A stretch of DNA of 45,152 nucleotides from an uncultured beta proteobacterium (GTDB lineage Bacteria; Pseudomonadota; Gammaproteobacteria; Burkholderiales; SG8-39): assembly GCA_902826155.1 (NCBI GenBank), contig CADEDU010000028.1, forward strand, positions 31,973-77,124, read 5' to 3'. Numbering within the stretch: the stretch's first letter is position 1; each line of letters begins with the position of its first letter. Position numbers and translations under genes: made by a program. The notes below the pieces were generated by a model. It ran no database searches. It was given only the letters and a program-made list of their open reading frames with translations, and was not told the DNA's origin. Shown here piece after piece: positions 24,250-32,290 of the stretch.

Positions 24250-25251
24250 ATGCGCGGGAACTGGCCTGTCTTGCTGCTTGGTCTGGTCCTGCTGATCGGA
24301 CTGATTCTGCCGCTCGCCTCGGGCGCCGCGCCGGCGGGCTTCTACGTCGAGGTGCTGCTGGGCGGACTGATGACCGGCGTGCTCTATTCGCTGGTGGCCC
24401 TGGGCTTCGCGCTGATCTTCAAGGCCTCTGGCGTATTCAACTTCGCGCAGGGGGCGATGGTGCTGTTCGCCGCGCTGGCGGTGGCGCGTCTGGCAGAGCA
24501 CATGCCACTGTGGGCGGCCATCGTCATCTCGCTTGCCATCATGGTCCTGGTGGCGTGGCTGATCGAGCGGCTGGTATTGCGTCCGCTCGTCAATCAGGAA
24601 GGCGTGGCTTTGCTGATGGCCACGCTCGGGGTTACCTACTTCCTCGATGGATTCGGCCAGACCGTGTGGGGCAGCGACATCTACAAGATCGATCTGGGCA
24701 TCGCCAAGGAGCCGGTGATGATCCTGGAGCAGGTGTTCCAGGGCGGCATCCTCGTGAACAAGGAAGACTTCGTCGCCGCGCTGGTCGCCGCTGCGCTGGT
24801 CGCGGGCCTCACGATCTTCTTCCAGAAAACGGCGACAGGACGCGCGTTGCGGGCAGTGGCCGATGATCACCAGGCGGCGCAGTCCATCGGCATCCCCTTG
24901 AATCGGATCTGGGTCGTCGTGTGGTCGATCGCGGGGCTCGTGGCGTTGGTCGCCGGCGTGATCTGGGGCTCGAAGCTGGGCGTGCAGTTCTCGATTGCGC
25001 AGGTCGCGCTGAAGGCGCTCCCGGTCGTCATCCTCGGTGGGTTCACCTCGGTGTCCGGTGCGATCGTGGGTGGTCTGATCGTCGGCGTCGGGGAGAAGAT
25101 GGCCGAGGTGTTTCTCGGGCCGGTCCTGGTGAAGGCATTCGATCTCGCCGGCGGCGGCATCGAGAACTGGTTCGCCTATGTGCTGGCGTTGCTGTTCCTG
25201 CTGGTCCGGCCCGAAGGCCTGTTCGGCGAGAAGCACATCGACCGGGTCTAG
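24250..25251 (+). CDS. livH: HAAT ABC transporter permease, LivH type (right system)
   Basis: This 333-residue inner-membrane permease has an extra N-terminal hydrophobic segment (LLLGLVLLIGLILPLASGA) before the usual LivH start VLLGGLMTGVLYSLVALGFALIFKASGVFNFAQGAMVL. The coupling loop GRALRAVADDHQAAQSIGIPLNRIW and ILGGFTSVSGAIVGGLIVGVGE are present. It is about 45 residues longer than the left-system LivH. It starts 1 bp after livG. Confidence 0.93.
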   Translation: MRGNWPVLLLGLVLLIGLILPLASGAAPAGFYVEVLLGGLMTGVLYSLVALGFALIFKASGVFNFAQGAMVLFAALAVARLAEHMPLWAAIVISLAIMVLVAWLIERLVLRPLVNQEGVALLMATLGVTYFLDGFGQTVWGSDIYKIDLGIAKEPVMILEQVFQGGILVNKEDFVAALVAAALVAGLTIFFQKTATGRALRAVADDHQAAQSIGIPLNRIWVVVWSIAGLVALVAGVIWGSKLGVQFSIAQVALKALPVVILGGFTSVSGAIVGGLIVGVGEKMAEVFLGPVLVKAFDLAGGGIENWFAYVLALLFLLVRPEGLFGEKHIDRV

Positions 25252-25266
25252 GGAAGAGGCGAGACG

Positions 25267-26331
25267 ATGCTGTATCGCGAAAACGGGCAGTTCAAGTCGA
25301 GCTATGCAGCCGATCAGCAGATGCTGCCGATCCTGCAGGATCGCGTCATCATGTTCGCGGCGCTGGTCTTCGCGTTCGCGGCGGTGCCGCTGATCGCGAG
25401 TGACTACCTGTTCCTGTCGATCCTGATCCCGTTCCTGATTCTCACGCTGGCGGCGATCGGCCTGAACATTCTCGTCGGCTATTGCGGTCAGATCTCCATC
25501 GGCCACGCGGCGTTCATGGCGGTGGGCGCCTACGCGGCGTACAACCTCGCGGTTCGCGTTCCAGGTCTGAGCTTTCTGGTGGTGCTGCCCTTCGCGGGAC
25601 TGGTTGCGGCGGCCGTCGGAGTCCTCTTCGGCATTCCGAGCCTGCGCATCAAGGGGCTCTATCTGGCCGTGGCGACCCTGGCCGCCCAGTTCTTCATGGA
25701 CTGGCTGTTTGCCCGGGTGAAGTGGTTCACCAACTACTCTTCCTCGGGGTCGGTCTCCACGGCGCCGATCGAGCTCTTCGGCTGGGTGATCGAGACGCCG
25801 GTGGAGAAGTACGTGTTCCTGCTCGCCGTGCTGATCGTCTTCACCGTGCTGGCGAAGAACATCGTGCGCGGGCATATCGGCCGCGAGTGGATGGCGATGC
25901 GCGACATGGACGTCGCCGCCGAGGTGATCGGAATTCGACCTGTCTACGCCAAGCTCACGGCGTTCGCGGTCAGCGCGTTCTACTGCGGCGTGGCTGGTGC
26001 GCTGTGGGGGTTCATGCATCTGGGGTCGTGGGAACCGCTCGCCTTCAATCTGAACCTGTCGCTCAATCTGCTGTTCATGATCATCATCGGCGGCATGGGA
26101 TCGCTGCTGGGCAGCTATTTCGGCGCGGCCTTCATTGTGGTGCTGCCGATCCTGCTCAACCAAGTGCCGGCGGCGCTGGGCATCCCCATGTCCACGGCGA
26201 TGGCATCACACCTGGAGTTCATGATCTTCGGCGCGCTGATCGTCGTCTTTCTGATCGTGGAGCCGCATGGATTGGCCCGGCTCTGGGCAATCGGCAAGGA
26301 AAAGCTCCGACTGTGGCCTTTCCCGCACTGA
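25267..26331 (+). CDS. livM: HAAT ABC transporter permease, LivM type (right system)
   Basis: This 354-residue inner-membrane permease has a polar N-terminal extension of about 30 residues (LYRENGQFKSSYAADQQ), seen in LivM proteins that sit with acyl-CoA ligases. The core LivM features follow: NILVGYCGQISIGHAAFMAVGAYAAY, LRIKGLYLAVATLAAQFFMDWLF, the coupling segment EWMAMRDMDVAAEVIGIRPVYAKLTAFAVSA and IIGGMGSLLGSYFGAAFIV. It starts 15 bp after livH with an AAGAGG-type ribosome-binding site. It pairs with the right-system LivH. Confidence 0.93.
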   Translation: MLYRENGQFKSSYAADQQMLPILQDRVIMFAALVFAFAAVPLIASDYLFLSILIPFLILTLAAIGLNILVGYCGQISIGHAAFMAVGAYAAYNLAVRVPGLSFLVVLPFAGLVAAAVGVLFGIPSLRIKGLYLAVATLAAQFFMDWLFARVKWFTNYSSSGSVSTAPIELFGWVIETPVEKYVFLLAVLIVFTVLAKNIVRGHIGREWMAMRDMDVAAEVIGIRPVYAKLTAFAVSAFYCGVAGALWGFMHLGSWEPLAFNLNLSLNLLFMIIIGGMGSLLGSYFGAAFIVVLPILLNQVPAALGIPMSTAMASHLEFMIFGALIVVFLIVEPHGLARLWAIGKEKLRLWPFPH

Positions 26332-26376
26332 CGGCGCTATGATTTTCCGCAGGCAATCTCTCTAGAGGAGGGTGTG

Positions 26377-27714
26377 ATGAAAACGAAGCTGAAGTCGCCG
26401 CTGATGGTCGCGGCCTTGGTCGCGTCGGCGCTGGCGAGCGGCACCGCGCTCGCGCAGGCGGGTGCGAAGGAGCAGTTTTTTCCCGTGCTCTCCTACCGCA
26501 CCGGCGCGTATGCCCCGAACGGCATTCCCTTCGCCAACGGATACGTCGACTACTTGAAGCTCGTCAACGCGCGCGACGGCGGCATCAATGGCGTGCGCAT
26601 TACTTTCGAGGAGTGCGAAACCGGTTACGCCACCGACCGTGGCGTCGAATGCTATGAACGCTTGAAGAACAAAGGTCCCACCGGAGCCACCGCGTTCCAC
26701 ACGCTGTCGACCGGGATCACGTACGCCGTGACCGACAAGACGCTCATCGACAAGATTCCGATCATCACCGCCGGCTACGGTCGGGCCGATTCGGTCGACG
26801 GCACGGTGTTCGGCTACAACTTCCCGTTGGGTGGCACCTACTGGGATGCCGCCGACATGCTGATCCAGCACCTGGGCAAGAAAGATGGCGGGCTCGACAA
26901 GCTCAAGGGCAAGAAGATCGCACTCGTCTATCACGATTCACCCTACGGCAAGGAGCCGATCGCGCTGCTCGAAGAGCGTCGCAAGATGCACGGCTATGAG
27001 TTGCTGCTGCTGCCGGTCACTCATCCCGGCGTCGAGCAGAAAGCGACCTGGCTGCAGATCCGCCAGCAGCGTCCCGACTACGTGTTGTTGTGGGGTTGGG
27101 GCGTGATGAACTCCACCGCCATCAAGGAGGCGGTCGCCACCGGCTATCCGCGCGACAAGATGTACGGCGTGTGGTGGTCGGGTGCCGAGCCCGATGTCAC
27201 GCCGGTGGGCGATGGCGCCAAGGGCTACAACTCGCTCACGTTCCTTGCGCCCGCGGGCCTGGGCCAGGTGCACCAGGACTTGCTCAAGCACGTGTACGAC
27301 AAGGGGCAGGGTACCGGCAAGAAGGAGGAGATCGGCGAGGTCCTCTACAACCGCGGACTTACGGCGGCGATGATGACCGTCGAAGCGGTGCGCAAGGCGC
27401 AGGTGAGGTACGGCAATCGGCCGCTCAAAGGCGAGGAGGTGCGCTGGGGTCTCGAGAACCTGACGATCGATGCGGCGATGATCAAGAAGGCCGGGTTCGA
27501 CGGATTCATGTCGCCGATCAGCACCAGTTGCGTGAACCACGCAGGCGACTCGCAGGCGCAGATCCATACCTGGGACGGCAAGAAGTGGAACGTGCAGAAG
27601 GATGTCTATCGCGCCGACAGCGCACTGATTCGGCCGATGATCAAGGCCTCGGCCGAGAAGTACGCACAGGAAAAGAAGATCACCAAGCGCGATTGCGCCA
27701 AGGAAGCCAGCTGA
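26377..27714 (+). CDS. HAAT ABC transporter substrate-binding protein (right system)
   Basis: This 445-residue periplasmic protein has the signal peptide MKTKLKSPLMVAALVASALASGTALA. The mature part (QAGAKEQFFPVLSYRTGAYAPNGIPFANGYVDYLKLVN) is of the peripla_BP_6 superfamily but the branch with VRITFEECETGYATDRGVECYERLK. It shares little with the left-system protein, so the two systems probably bind different ligands. It also has AIKEAVATGYPRDKMYGVWWSGAEPDV near residue 250. The start ATG at 26377 is preceded by AGAGGAGGG; a GTG one codon earlier is possible. A strong hairpin follows the stop before livF. Confidence 0.93.
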   Translation: MKTKLKSPLMVAALVASALASGTALAQAGAKEQFFPVLSYRTGAYAPNGIPFANGYVDYLKLVNARDGGINGVRITFEECETGYATDRGVECYERLKNKGPTGATAFHTLSTGITYAVTDKTLIDKIPIITAGYGRADSVDGTVFGYNFPLGGTYWDAADMLIQHLGKKDGGLDKLKGKKIALVYHDSPYGKEPIALLEERRKMHGYELLLLPVTHPGVEQKATWLQIRQQRPDYVLLWGWGVMNSTAIKEAVATGYPRDKMYGVWWSGAEPDVTPVGDGAKGYNSLTFLAPAGLGQVHQDLLKHVYDKGQGTGKKEEIGEVLYNRGLTAAMMTVEAVRKAQVRYGNRPLKGEEVRWGLENLTIDAAMIKKAGFDGFMSPISTSCVNHAGDSQAQIHTWDGKKWNVQKDVYRADSALIRPMIKASAEKYAQEKKITKRDCAKEAS

Positions 27715-27735
27715 GCGGTGCCTGAGCGGCAACGG

Positions 27736-27763
27736 AACGGCGTCGGTGTGATCCGGCGCCGTT
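27736..27763 (+). terminator. 11-bp stem between the right binding-protein gene and livF
   Basis: AACGGCGTCGG pairs with CCGGCGCCGTT (one G.U pair) around the 6-nt loop TGTGAT. It begins 21 bp after the binding-protein stop and ends 16 bp before livF. It lacks a long T-run. A partial terminator or 3'-stabilising stem is inferred, mirroring the hairpin of the left operon. Confidence 0.5.
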
Positions 27764-27779
27764 TGTACGAGGAGCGGCC

Positions 27780-28592
27780 ATGTCGAATGCGCCCGCGATG
27801 CTGACCGTCAACGGCATCGAGGTTATCTACAACCACGTCATCCTGGTGCTGAAGGGCGTGTCGCTGACGGTTCCAGAAGGCGGAATCGTTGCGCTGCTGG
27901 GCGCCAATGGCGCCGGCAAGACCACCACGCTGCGCGCGATCTCGAACCTGCTCAAAGCGGAGCGCGGCGAGGTGACCAAGGGGTCGATCGAGTATCTGGG
28001 CGAGCGCATCGACCAGCTCTCACCGGCGGTGCTGGTCGGTCGAGGCGTGGTGCAGGTGATGGAAGGGCGGCATTGCTTCGCGCACCTGACCGTCGAGGAC
28101 AACCTGCTCACCGGGGCATTCACGCGTAAGCAGAGCAAGGCCGACCTGCGCCAGGATCTCGAGCGTGTCTACAGCTACTTTCCCCGACTCAAAGAACGTC
28201 GGTCGAGTCAGGCCGGCTATACCTCGGGCGGCGAGCAGCAGATGACGGCCATCGGGCGCGCGCTTATGGCGCGTCCGAAAATGATCCTGCTCGATGAACC
28301 CTCGATGGGTCTGGCTCCGCAACTGGTCGAGGAGATCTTCGAGATCGTGCGCGACCTGAACCAGAAAGAGCGCGTCTCGATCCTGCTGGCCGAGCAGAAC
28401 ACCATGATCGCGCTGCGCTATGCCAACTACGGCTACATCCTGGAAAATGGCCGCGTGGTGATGGATGGCGAGGCGGCGCGCCTGCGCGAGAACGACGATG
28501 TGAAAGAGTTCTACCTGGGCATCTCTTCGGGTGAGCGCAAGAGTTTTCGCGACACCAAGTTCTATCGCCGCCGCAAGCGCTGGCTGACATAG
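27780..28592 (+). CDS. livF: HAAT ABC transporter ATP-binding protein, LivF type (right system)
   Basis: This 270-residue ATPase has Walker A GANGAGKT (41-48), the LivF phrase GVVQVMEGRHCFAHLTVEDNL, signature TSGGEQQM and Walker B KMILLDEPSMGLAPQ. It carries a C-terminal basic extension of about 20 residues (KSFRDTKFYRRRKRWLT) that the left-system LivF lacks. The ATG at 27780 has AGGAG 8-12 bp upstream (GAGGAGCGGCCATG). It is separated from its partner LivG by three genes but lies in the same operon. Confidence 0.93.
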   Translation: MSNAPAMLTVNGIEVIYNHVILVLKGVSLTVPEGGIVALLGANGAGKTTTLRAISNLLKAERGEVTKGSIEYLGERIDQLSPAVLVGRGVVQVMEGRHCFAHLTVEDNLLTGAFTRKQSKADLRQDLERVYSYFPRLKERRSSQAGYTSGGEQQMTAIGRALMARPKMILLDEPSMGLAPQLVEEIFEIVRDLNQKERVSILLAEQNTMIALRYANYGYILENGRVVMDGEAARLRENDDVKEFYLGISSGERKSFRDTKFYRRRKRWLT

Positions 28593-28659
28593 CGGCGGGT
28601 GAAGGGTGACGGCTGAAGGGTTGTGAAGACTCCGAGGTACGAGCGAAGTGAGGAAGCCC

Positions 28660-29895
28660 ATGCCCGAATATTTCGACGCACTCGAAACCCGTGACCCGGC
28701 CGAGCGCGAACGTGCGTTGCTGGCCGCGCTGCCCGGGCAGATCGCCCACGCCAAGACGAACGCATCGGGATTCGCGCGCATCCTCGCGAACGTCGACCCC
28801 AGCGCCGTCACCACTCGCGCTGCGTTGGCCAAGTTGCCGGTGACGCGCAAATCGGAGCTGAAGACGCTCCAGCAAGTGGCTCCGCCGCTGGGCGGACTCA
28901 ACGCAACGCCGTTGTCGAAGCTCGGCAAGCTGTTCGTCTCGCCCGGGCCGATCTACGAGCCCGAGGGCACTAGCCCCGACTGGTGGCGCACCGGTCGCGC
29001 GCTGTTCGCCGCAGGGTTTCGCGCCGGCGACGTTGCCATCAACACCTTCGCGTATCACTTCACCCCGGCCGGCTCGATCATGGAGACCGGTGCGCGCGCC
29101 GTCGGTTGCATCGTCGTGCCGACCGGTGTCGGGCAGACCGAAATGCAGGTGGCGACCATCGCCGATCTGAAAGTGCGCGGCTACGTCGGCACGCCTTCGT
29201 TCCTCAAGCTCATCGTCGAGAAAGCCGACGAGTCGAAGACCGATATCTCCAGCCTCACCCGCGCGCTCGTGGGAGGCGAATACCTGCCACCGGCCTTGCG
29301 CAAAGCGATGGGCGATCGCGGCATTCGCGTCCTGCAAAGCTACGCCACGGCCGATCTCGGTCTGATCGCGTACGAGTCCGAGGCGCAGGAAGGCATGATC
29401 CTCGACGAAGGCCTGATCATGGAGATCGTCCGCCCCGGCACCGGCGATCCTGTTCCCGAGGGCGAAGTCGGTGAGGTCGTGATCACCACGTTCAATCGCG
29501 ACTATCCGCTGATTCGCTTCGCCACCGGCGATCTGTCGGCGGTGCTGGCCGGCATCAGCCCGTGCGGACGCACCAACGTGCGCATCAAAGGCTGGCTCGG
29601 TCGTGCCGATCAGACCACCAAGGTGCGCGGCATGTTCGTGCATCCGTCGCAGGTCGCCGAGATCGTGAAGCGGCACACCGAAATCAAGCGCGCGCGCCTC
29701 GTGGTCGACAATGCGACCGGCCAGGACCGCATGGTGCTCCAATGCGAGGGCGGTACCGGTTCCGAAGCATTGAGCAACGCGATCGTCGAGTCGATCCGCG
29801 ACATCACGAAACTGCGCGGTGAAGTAATCTTCAAAGGCGCGGGCGAACTGCCCAACGATGGCAAGGTGATCGAGGACACGCGCAAGTACGAATGA
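28660..29895 (+). CDS. Phenylacetate-CoA ligase-like adenylate-forming protein with altered P-loop
   Basis: This 411-residue protein aligns with PaaK-type phenylacetate-CoA ligases: GARAVGCIVVPTGVGQTEMQVATIADLKVRGYVGTPSFL, then SYATADLGLIAYE, a FATGDLSAVL motif and a C-terminal NDGKVIEDTRKYE. The place of the usual SSGTTGxPT phosphate loop is taken by SPGPIYEPEG (94-103), so ATP binding may be altered or the protein may have another role. The start ATG at 28660 has GAGGAAG upstream; a GTG four codons earlier is the alternative. It ends the importer part of the right operon. Its substrate would be the imported acid or a product of it. Confidence 0.85.
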   Translation: MPEYFDALETRDPAERERALLAALPGQIAHAKTNASGFARILANVDPSAVTTRAALAKLPVTRKSELKTLQQVAPPLGGLNATPLSKLGKLFVSPGPIYEPEGTSPDWWRTGRALFAAGFRAGDVAINTFAYHFTPAGSIMETGARAVGCIVVPTGVGQTEMQVATIADLKVRGYVGTPSFLKLIVEKADESKTDISSLTRALVGGEYLPPALRKAMGDRGIRVLQSYATADLGLIAYESEAQEGMILDEGLIMEIVRPGTGDPVPEGEVGEVVITTFNRDYPLIRFATGDLSAVLAGISPCGRTNVRIKGWLGRADQTTKVRGMFVHPSQVAEIVKRHTEIKRARLVVDNATGQDRMVLQCEGGTGSEALSNAIVESIRDITKLRGEVIFKGAGELPNDGKVIEDTRKYE

Positions 29896-29970
29896 GCGAG
29901 CCGCTCTTTCGGGAGATTTCAAAGCCGGCCCGGTGGCTGATGACCGGGCAGGTCAGACAAGGAGAGGACC

Positions 29971-31035
29971 ATGCGTTTCGTCGTGATCGCGCTGGCGCTG
30001 ACCAGCACGCTGTTGTTCGGTTGTGCAACGCCAGGCCAGCAAGGCGCTGGTGTCGACCGCGCCGCGCTCGCCAATCTGGTGCGCGAGGATCTGATGGTGC
30101 CAGCACGTGACCCCGGCATCCAGATCCAGGTGCGCAACAAACGGCCGGCGTCGCTCACGCAGTTCACGCCCGAGCGCACCGTCGTATTCGTGCATGGCGC
30201 GACCTATCCCTCGCACACGTCGTTCGACCTGCAACTCGACGGCATGTCGTGGATGGATTACATCGCCAGCCGCGGGTTCGACGTGTGGCTGCTCAACGTG
30301 CGCGGCTACGGCGGCTCGACCCGCCCGCCGGAGATGGCGCTACCGGCCGACGTCAACGGACCGATCGTGCGGGGCGACGTTGCAGTGCGCGATATCGGCA
30401 CGGTGGTCGATCACATTCTGGCCAAGCGCGGCATCGCCAAGCTCAATCTGCTCGGGTGGTCGTGGGGCACCACGCTGATGGCGACGTACGCGACTCAAAA
30501 CGCGAGCAAGGTCAATCGCGTGGTGCTCTACGCGCCGCAGTTCGTCCGCGAGACACCCTCGCTGGTACAGGCGGGCGCCAAGCTCGGCGCCTATCGAATC
30601 GTGGCGCGTGATCAGGCGCTCAATCGCTGGCTCACCGGCGTGCCCGAGGCGAAGAAGGCCACTTTGATTCCGAAGGGATGGTTCGATGTGTGGGCTGACG
30701 CAACCTGGGCAACCGATCCGGATTTCGGCACGCGCAAGCCGGCGCTGCTGCGCGCCCCCAATGGCATCCTCCAGGATTCGACTGAATCGTGGGGTGCCAA
30801 GCCGGCAAGGCCCTACTGGGACCCCGACAAACTCGTCGCGCCGACATTGCTGGTGGTAAGCGAGTGGGATCGCGACACGCCGCCCTACATGGCGCAGAAC
30901 CTGTTCCCGAAACTGGTCAATGCGCCGTGGAAGAAGCTGGTGGTGCTGGCCGAGGGCACGCACACGATCATGATGGAGAAGAACCGCATGGACCTGTTCA
31001 ATACGGTCCAGCAGTTCTTCGAGGAGCGGCGCTAG
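29971..31035 (+). CDS. Alpha/beta hydrolase lipoprotein
   Basis: This 354-residue protein has a lipoprotein signal with lipobox LLFGC (Cys18) and an alpha/beta hydrolase domain: VVFVHGATYPSHTSF (71-85), LNVRGYGGS (108-116), the nucleophile elbow GWSWG with Ser164, an acid candidate Asp300 or Asp302 (SEWDRDTP) and His331 (EGTHTIMM). It is predicted to face the periplasm or outside and to cleave an ester, lactone or thioester. It follows the PaaK-like gene by 75 bp with AAGGAGAGG before the ATG at 29971. With the importer and CoA ligases this suggests release of a carboxylic acid before uptake, which is inference. Confidence 0.9.
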   Translation: MRFVVIALALTSTLLFGCATPGQQGAGVDRAALANLVREDLMVPARDPGIQIQVRNKRPASLTQFTPERTVVFVHGATYPSHTSFDLQLDGMSWMDYIASRGFDVWLLNVRGYGGSTRPPEMALPADVNGPIVRGDVAVRDIGTVVDHILAKRGIAKLNLLGWSWGTTLMATYATQNASKVNRVVLYAPQFVRETPSLVQAGAKLGAYRIVARDQALNRWLTGVPEAKKATLIPKGWFDVWADATWATDPDFGTRKPALLRAPNGILQDSTESWGAKPARPYWDPDKLVAPTLLVVSEWDRDTPPYMAQNLFPKLVNAPWKKLVVLAEGTHTIMMEKNRMDLFNTVQQFFEERR

Positions 31036-31047
31036 CGGTAGTGCGCG

Positions 31048-31075
31048 TCGGCGGCGGCACGCTCGCCGCTGCCGA
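31048..31075. terminator. Hairpin between convergent hydrolase and Bug protein genes
   Basis: TCGGCGGCG and CGCCGC...CGA pair around a 7-nt loop with a small bulge. It sits between stops at 31035 (plus) and 31077 (minus). There is no T-tract. Confidence 0.25.
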
Positions 31076-31076
31076 G

Positions 31077-32099
31077 CTACTGCGACTGGTGAACGCCGGC
31101 CGAGCGGGCGATCTTGTTCCATTTCGCCAGCTCGCTGCGATGGAACTCGCCGAACTTCTCCGGCGTCTCCGAGGGCGCTGCTTCCACGCTGACGTTGCCG
31201 AGGCGCTCGCGCACGTCTGGCAGTTGCGTCACCTCGGTGATCTCCTTGTGCCAGCGCTCGATGATCGGGCGCGGCGTGCCGGAGGGGGCGAACACGCCGA
31301 TCCAGGCGATCATGTTCAGGTCGTGCATGCCGCTCACGCCCTCGTCGCCCATCGTCGGCACGGTCGGCGCAAACGGTGAACGCTTCTGCGAGGTCACGGC
31401 CAGCGCCTTCACCTTGCCGGCTTTGACCTGCGAGTTGGCCGAGGTCATGCCGTCGAACATCAGCGTGACCTGTCCGCCGAGCATGTCGGCGAGTGCTTGA
31501 CCGCTGCCTTTGTACGGCACGCCGAACACGTCGATCCCGGCGGCGAGTTTCAGCGACTCCATGCACAGGTGCGAGATGGTGCCCGGTCCGATGTGCGCGT
31601 AGTTGTGCTTGCCGGGATTGTTCTTAAAGAATGCGATCAACTCGCGCAGGTTGTTCGCAGGCACGCTCGGATTCATCACCAGGATCATCGAGGTGAACCC
31701 GGCCATCGACACTGGCGCGAAGTCCTTCTCCACGTCGTAGGGCAGCTTCTTGTACACCGCGGGCAGGATCGCCACGGGTGAGATCGACGTGATGAGCAAC
31801 GTGTAGCCATCGGGTGCCGACTTGGCCACGGCATCGACGCCGATGATGCCGGCGCCCCCTGCACGATTGTCGACCAGCACCGGTTGGCCCAGGCGTTGTG
31901 ACAGTCGATCGGTCATCGCGCGCGACACGACGTCGGCGGCGTTGCCTGGCGGGAACGGCGCGATGATGCGGATCGGCCGCGATGGGTAGGCTTGGCCAAG
32001 TGCTGAGCTGGCGAACCCCGCTGCGCCCGCAGCGAACGCGGTAGTGAGCAGCGCGGCGTGGAGCGCAGAAAGTGCGCGGTGAGTGCGAATGCGAATCAT
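31077..32099 (-). CDS. Tripartite tricarboxylate transporter (Bug/TctC) substrate-binding protein
   Basis: This 340-residue periplasmic protein has a signal peptide ending near SSALG-QAYPSRP. The Bug hallmarks are IRIIAPFPPGNAAD, VLVDNRAGGAGIIG, APDGYTLLITS, YAHIGPGTISHLCMESL and VPYKGSGQALADMLGGQV. The ATG at 32099 is fixed by AGAGGAGG 5 bp upstream; the upstream in-frame extension is not used. No TctAB genes are near. It is divergent from the CitE-MaoC fusion gene and shares a 190-bp promoter region with it, so its ligand may feed that enzyme. Confidence 0.93.
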   Translation of the reverse strand: MIRIRTHRALSALHAALLTTAFAAGAAGFASSALGQAYPSRPIRIIAPFPPGNAADVVSRAMTDRLSQRLGQPVLVDNRAGGAGIIGVDAVAKSAPDGYTLLITSISPVAILPAVYKKLPYDVEKDFAPVSMAGFTSMILVMNPSVPANNLRELIAFFKNNPGKHNYAHIGPGTISHLCMESLKLAAGIDVFGVPYKGSGQALADMLGGQVTLMFDGMTSANSQVKAGKVKALAVTSQKRSPFAPTVPTMGDEGVSGMHDLNMIAWIGVFAPSGTPRPIIERWHKEITEVTQLPDVRERLGNVSVEAAPSETPEKFGEFHRSELAKWNKIARSAGVHQSQ

Positions 32100-32185
32100 C
32101 GATCCTCCTCTGCATGAAACACTGATGGTCCGGCGTTGCGCGCGCACCTGCTTCGTGCGTGACCGGCTGTGCATGAGTCGGTCCG

Positions 32186-32191
32186 TATAAT
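32186..32191 (+). promoter_or_regulatory. Consensus -10 box upstream of the CitE-MaoC fusion gene
   Basis: TATAAT, identical to the sigma-70 -10 consensus, lies about 100 bp before the fusion gene start. There is no convincing -35 at 16-18 bp, so activation by a regulator is likely if this is the promoter. Confidence 0.4.
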
Positions 32192-32207
32192 CGCACACCA
32201 GGGTTGT

Positions 32208-32249
32208 CGCAATCGGCTTGCCGCAATGAGCTTGCCGCAATCGGGCAAC
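32208..32249 (+). repeat. Three 14-bp tandem repeats in the leader of the fusion gene
   Basis: CGCAATCGGCTTGC, CGCAATGAGCTTGC and CGCAATCGGGCAAC follow one another without gap (32208-32221, 32222-32235, 32236-32249). The junctions form TTGCCGCAA, a small palindrome. The block lies between the TATAAT box and the start codon. Confidence 0.6.
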
Positions 32250-32290
32250 CGTCAGCGTCGAGCTACTACTCCGAGATTCACTGACCAGCC

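Noticed and set aside
24217..26163. 648-codon minus-strand frame opposite livH and livM
   Set aside because: Rich in Asp/Arg/Gln/His, which is the complement of hydrophobic membrane-protein codons; no recognisable family.
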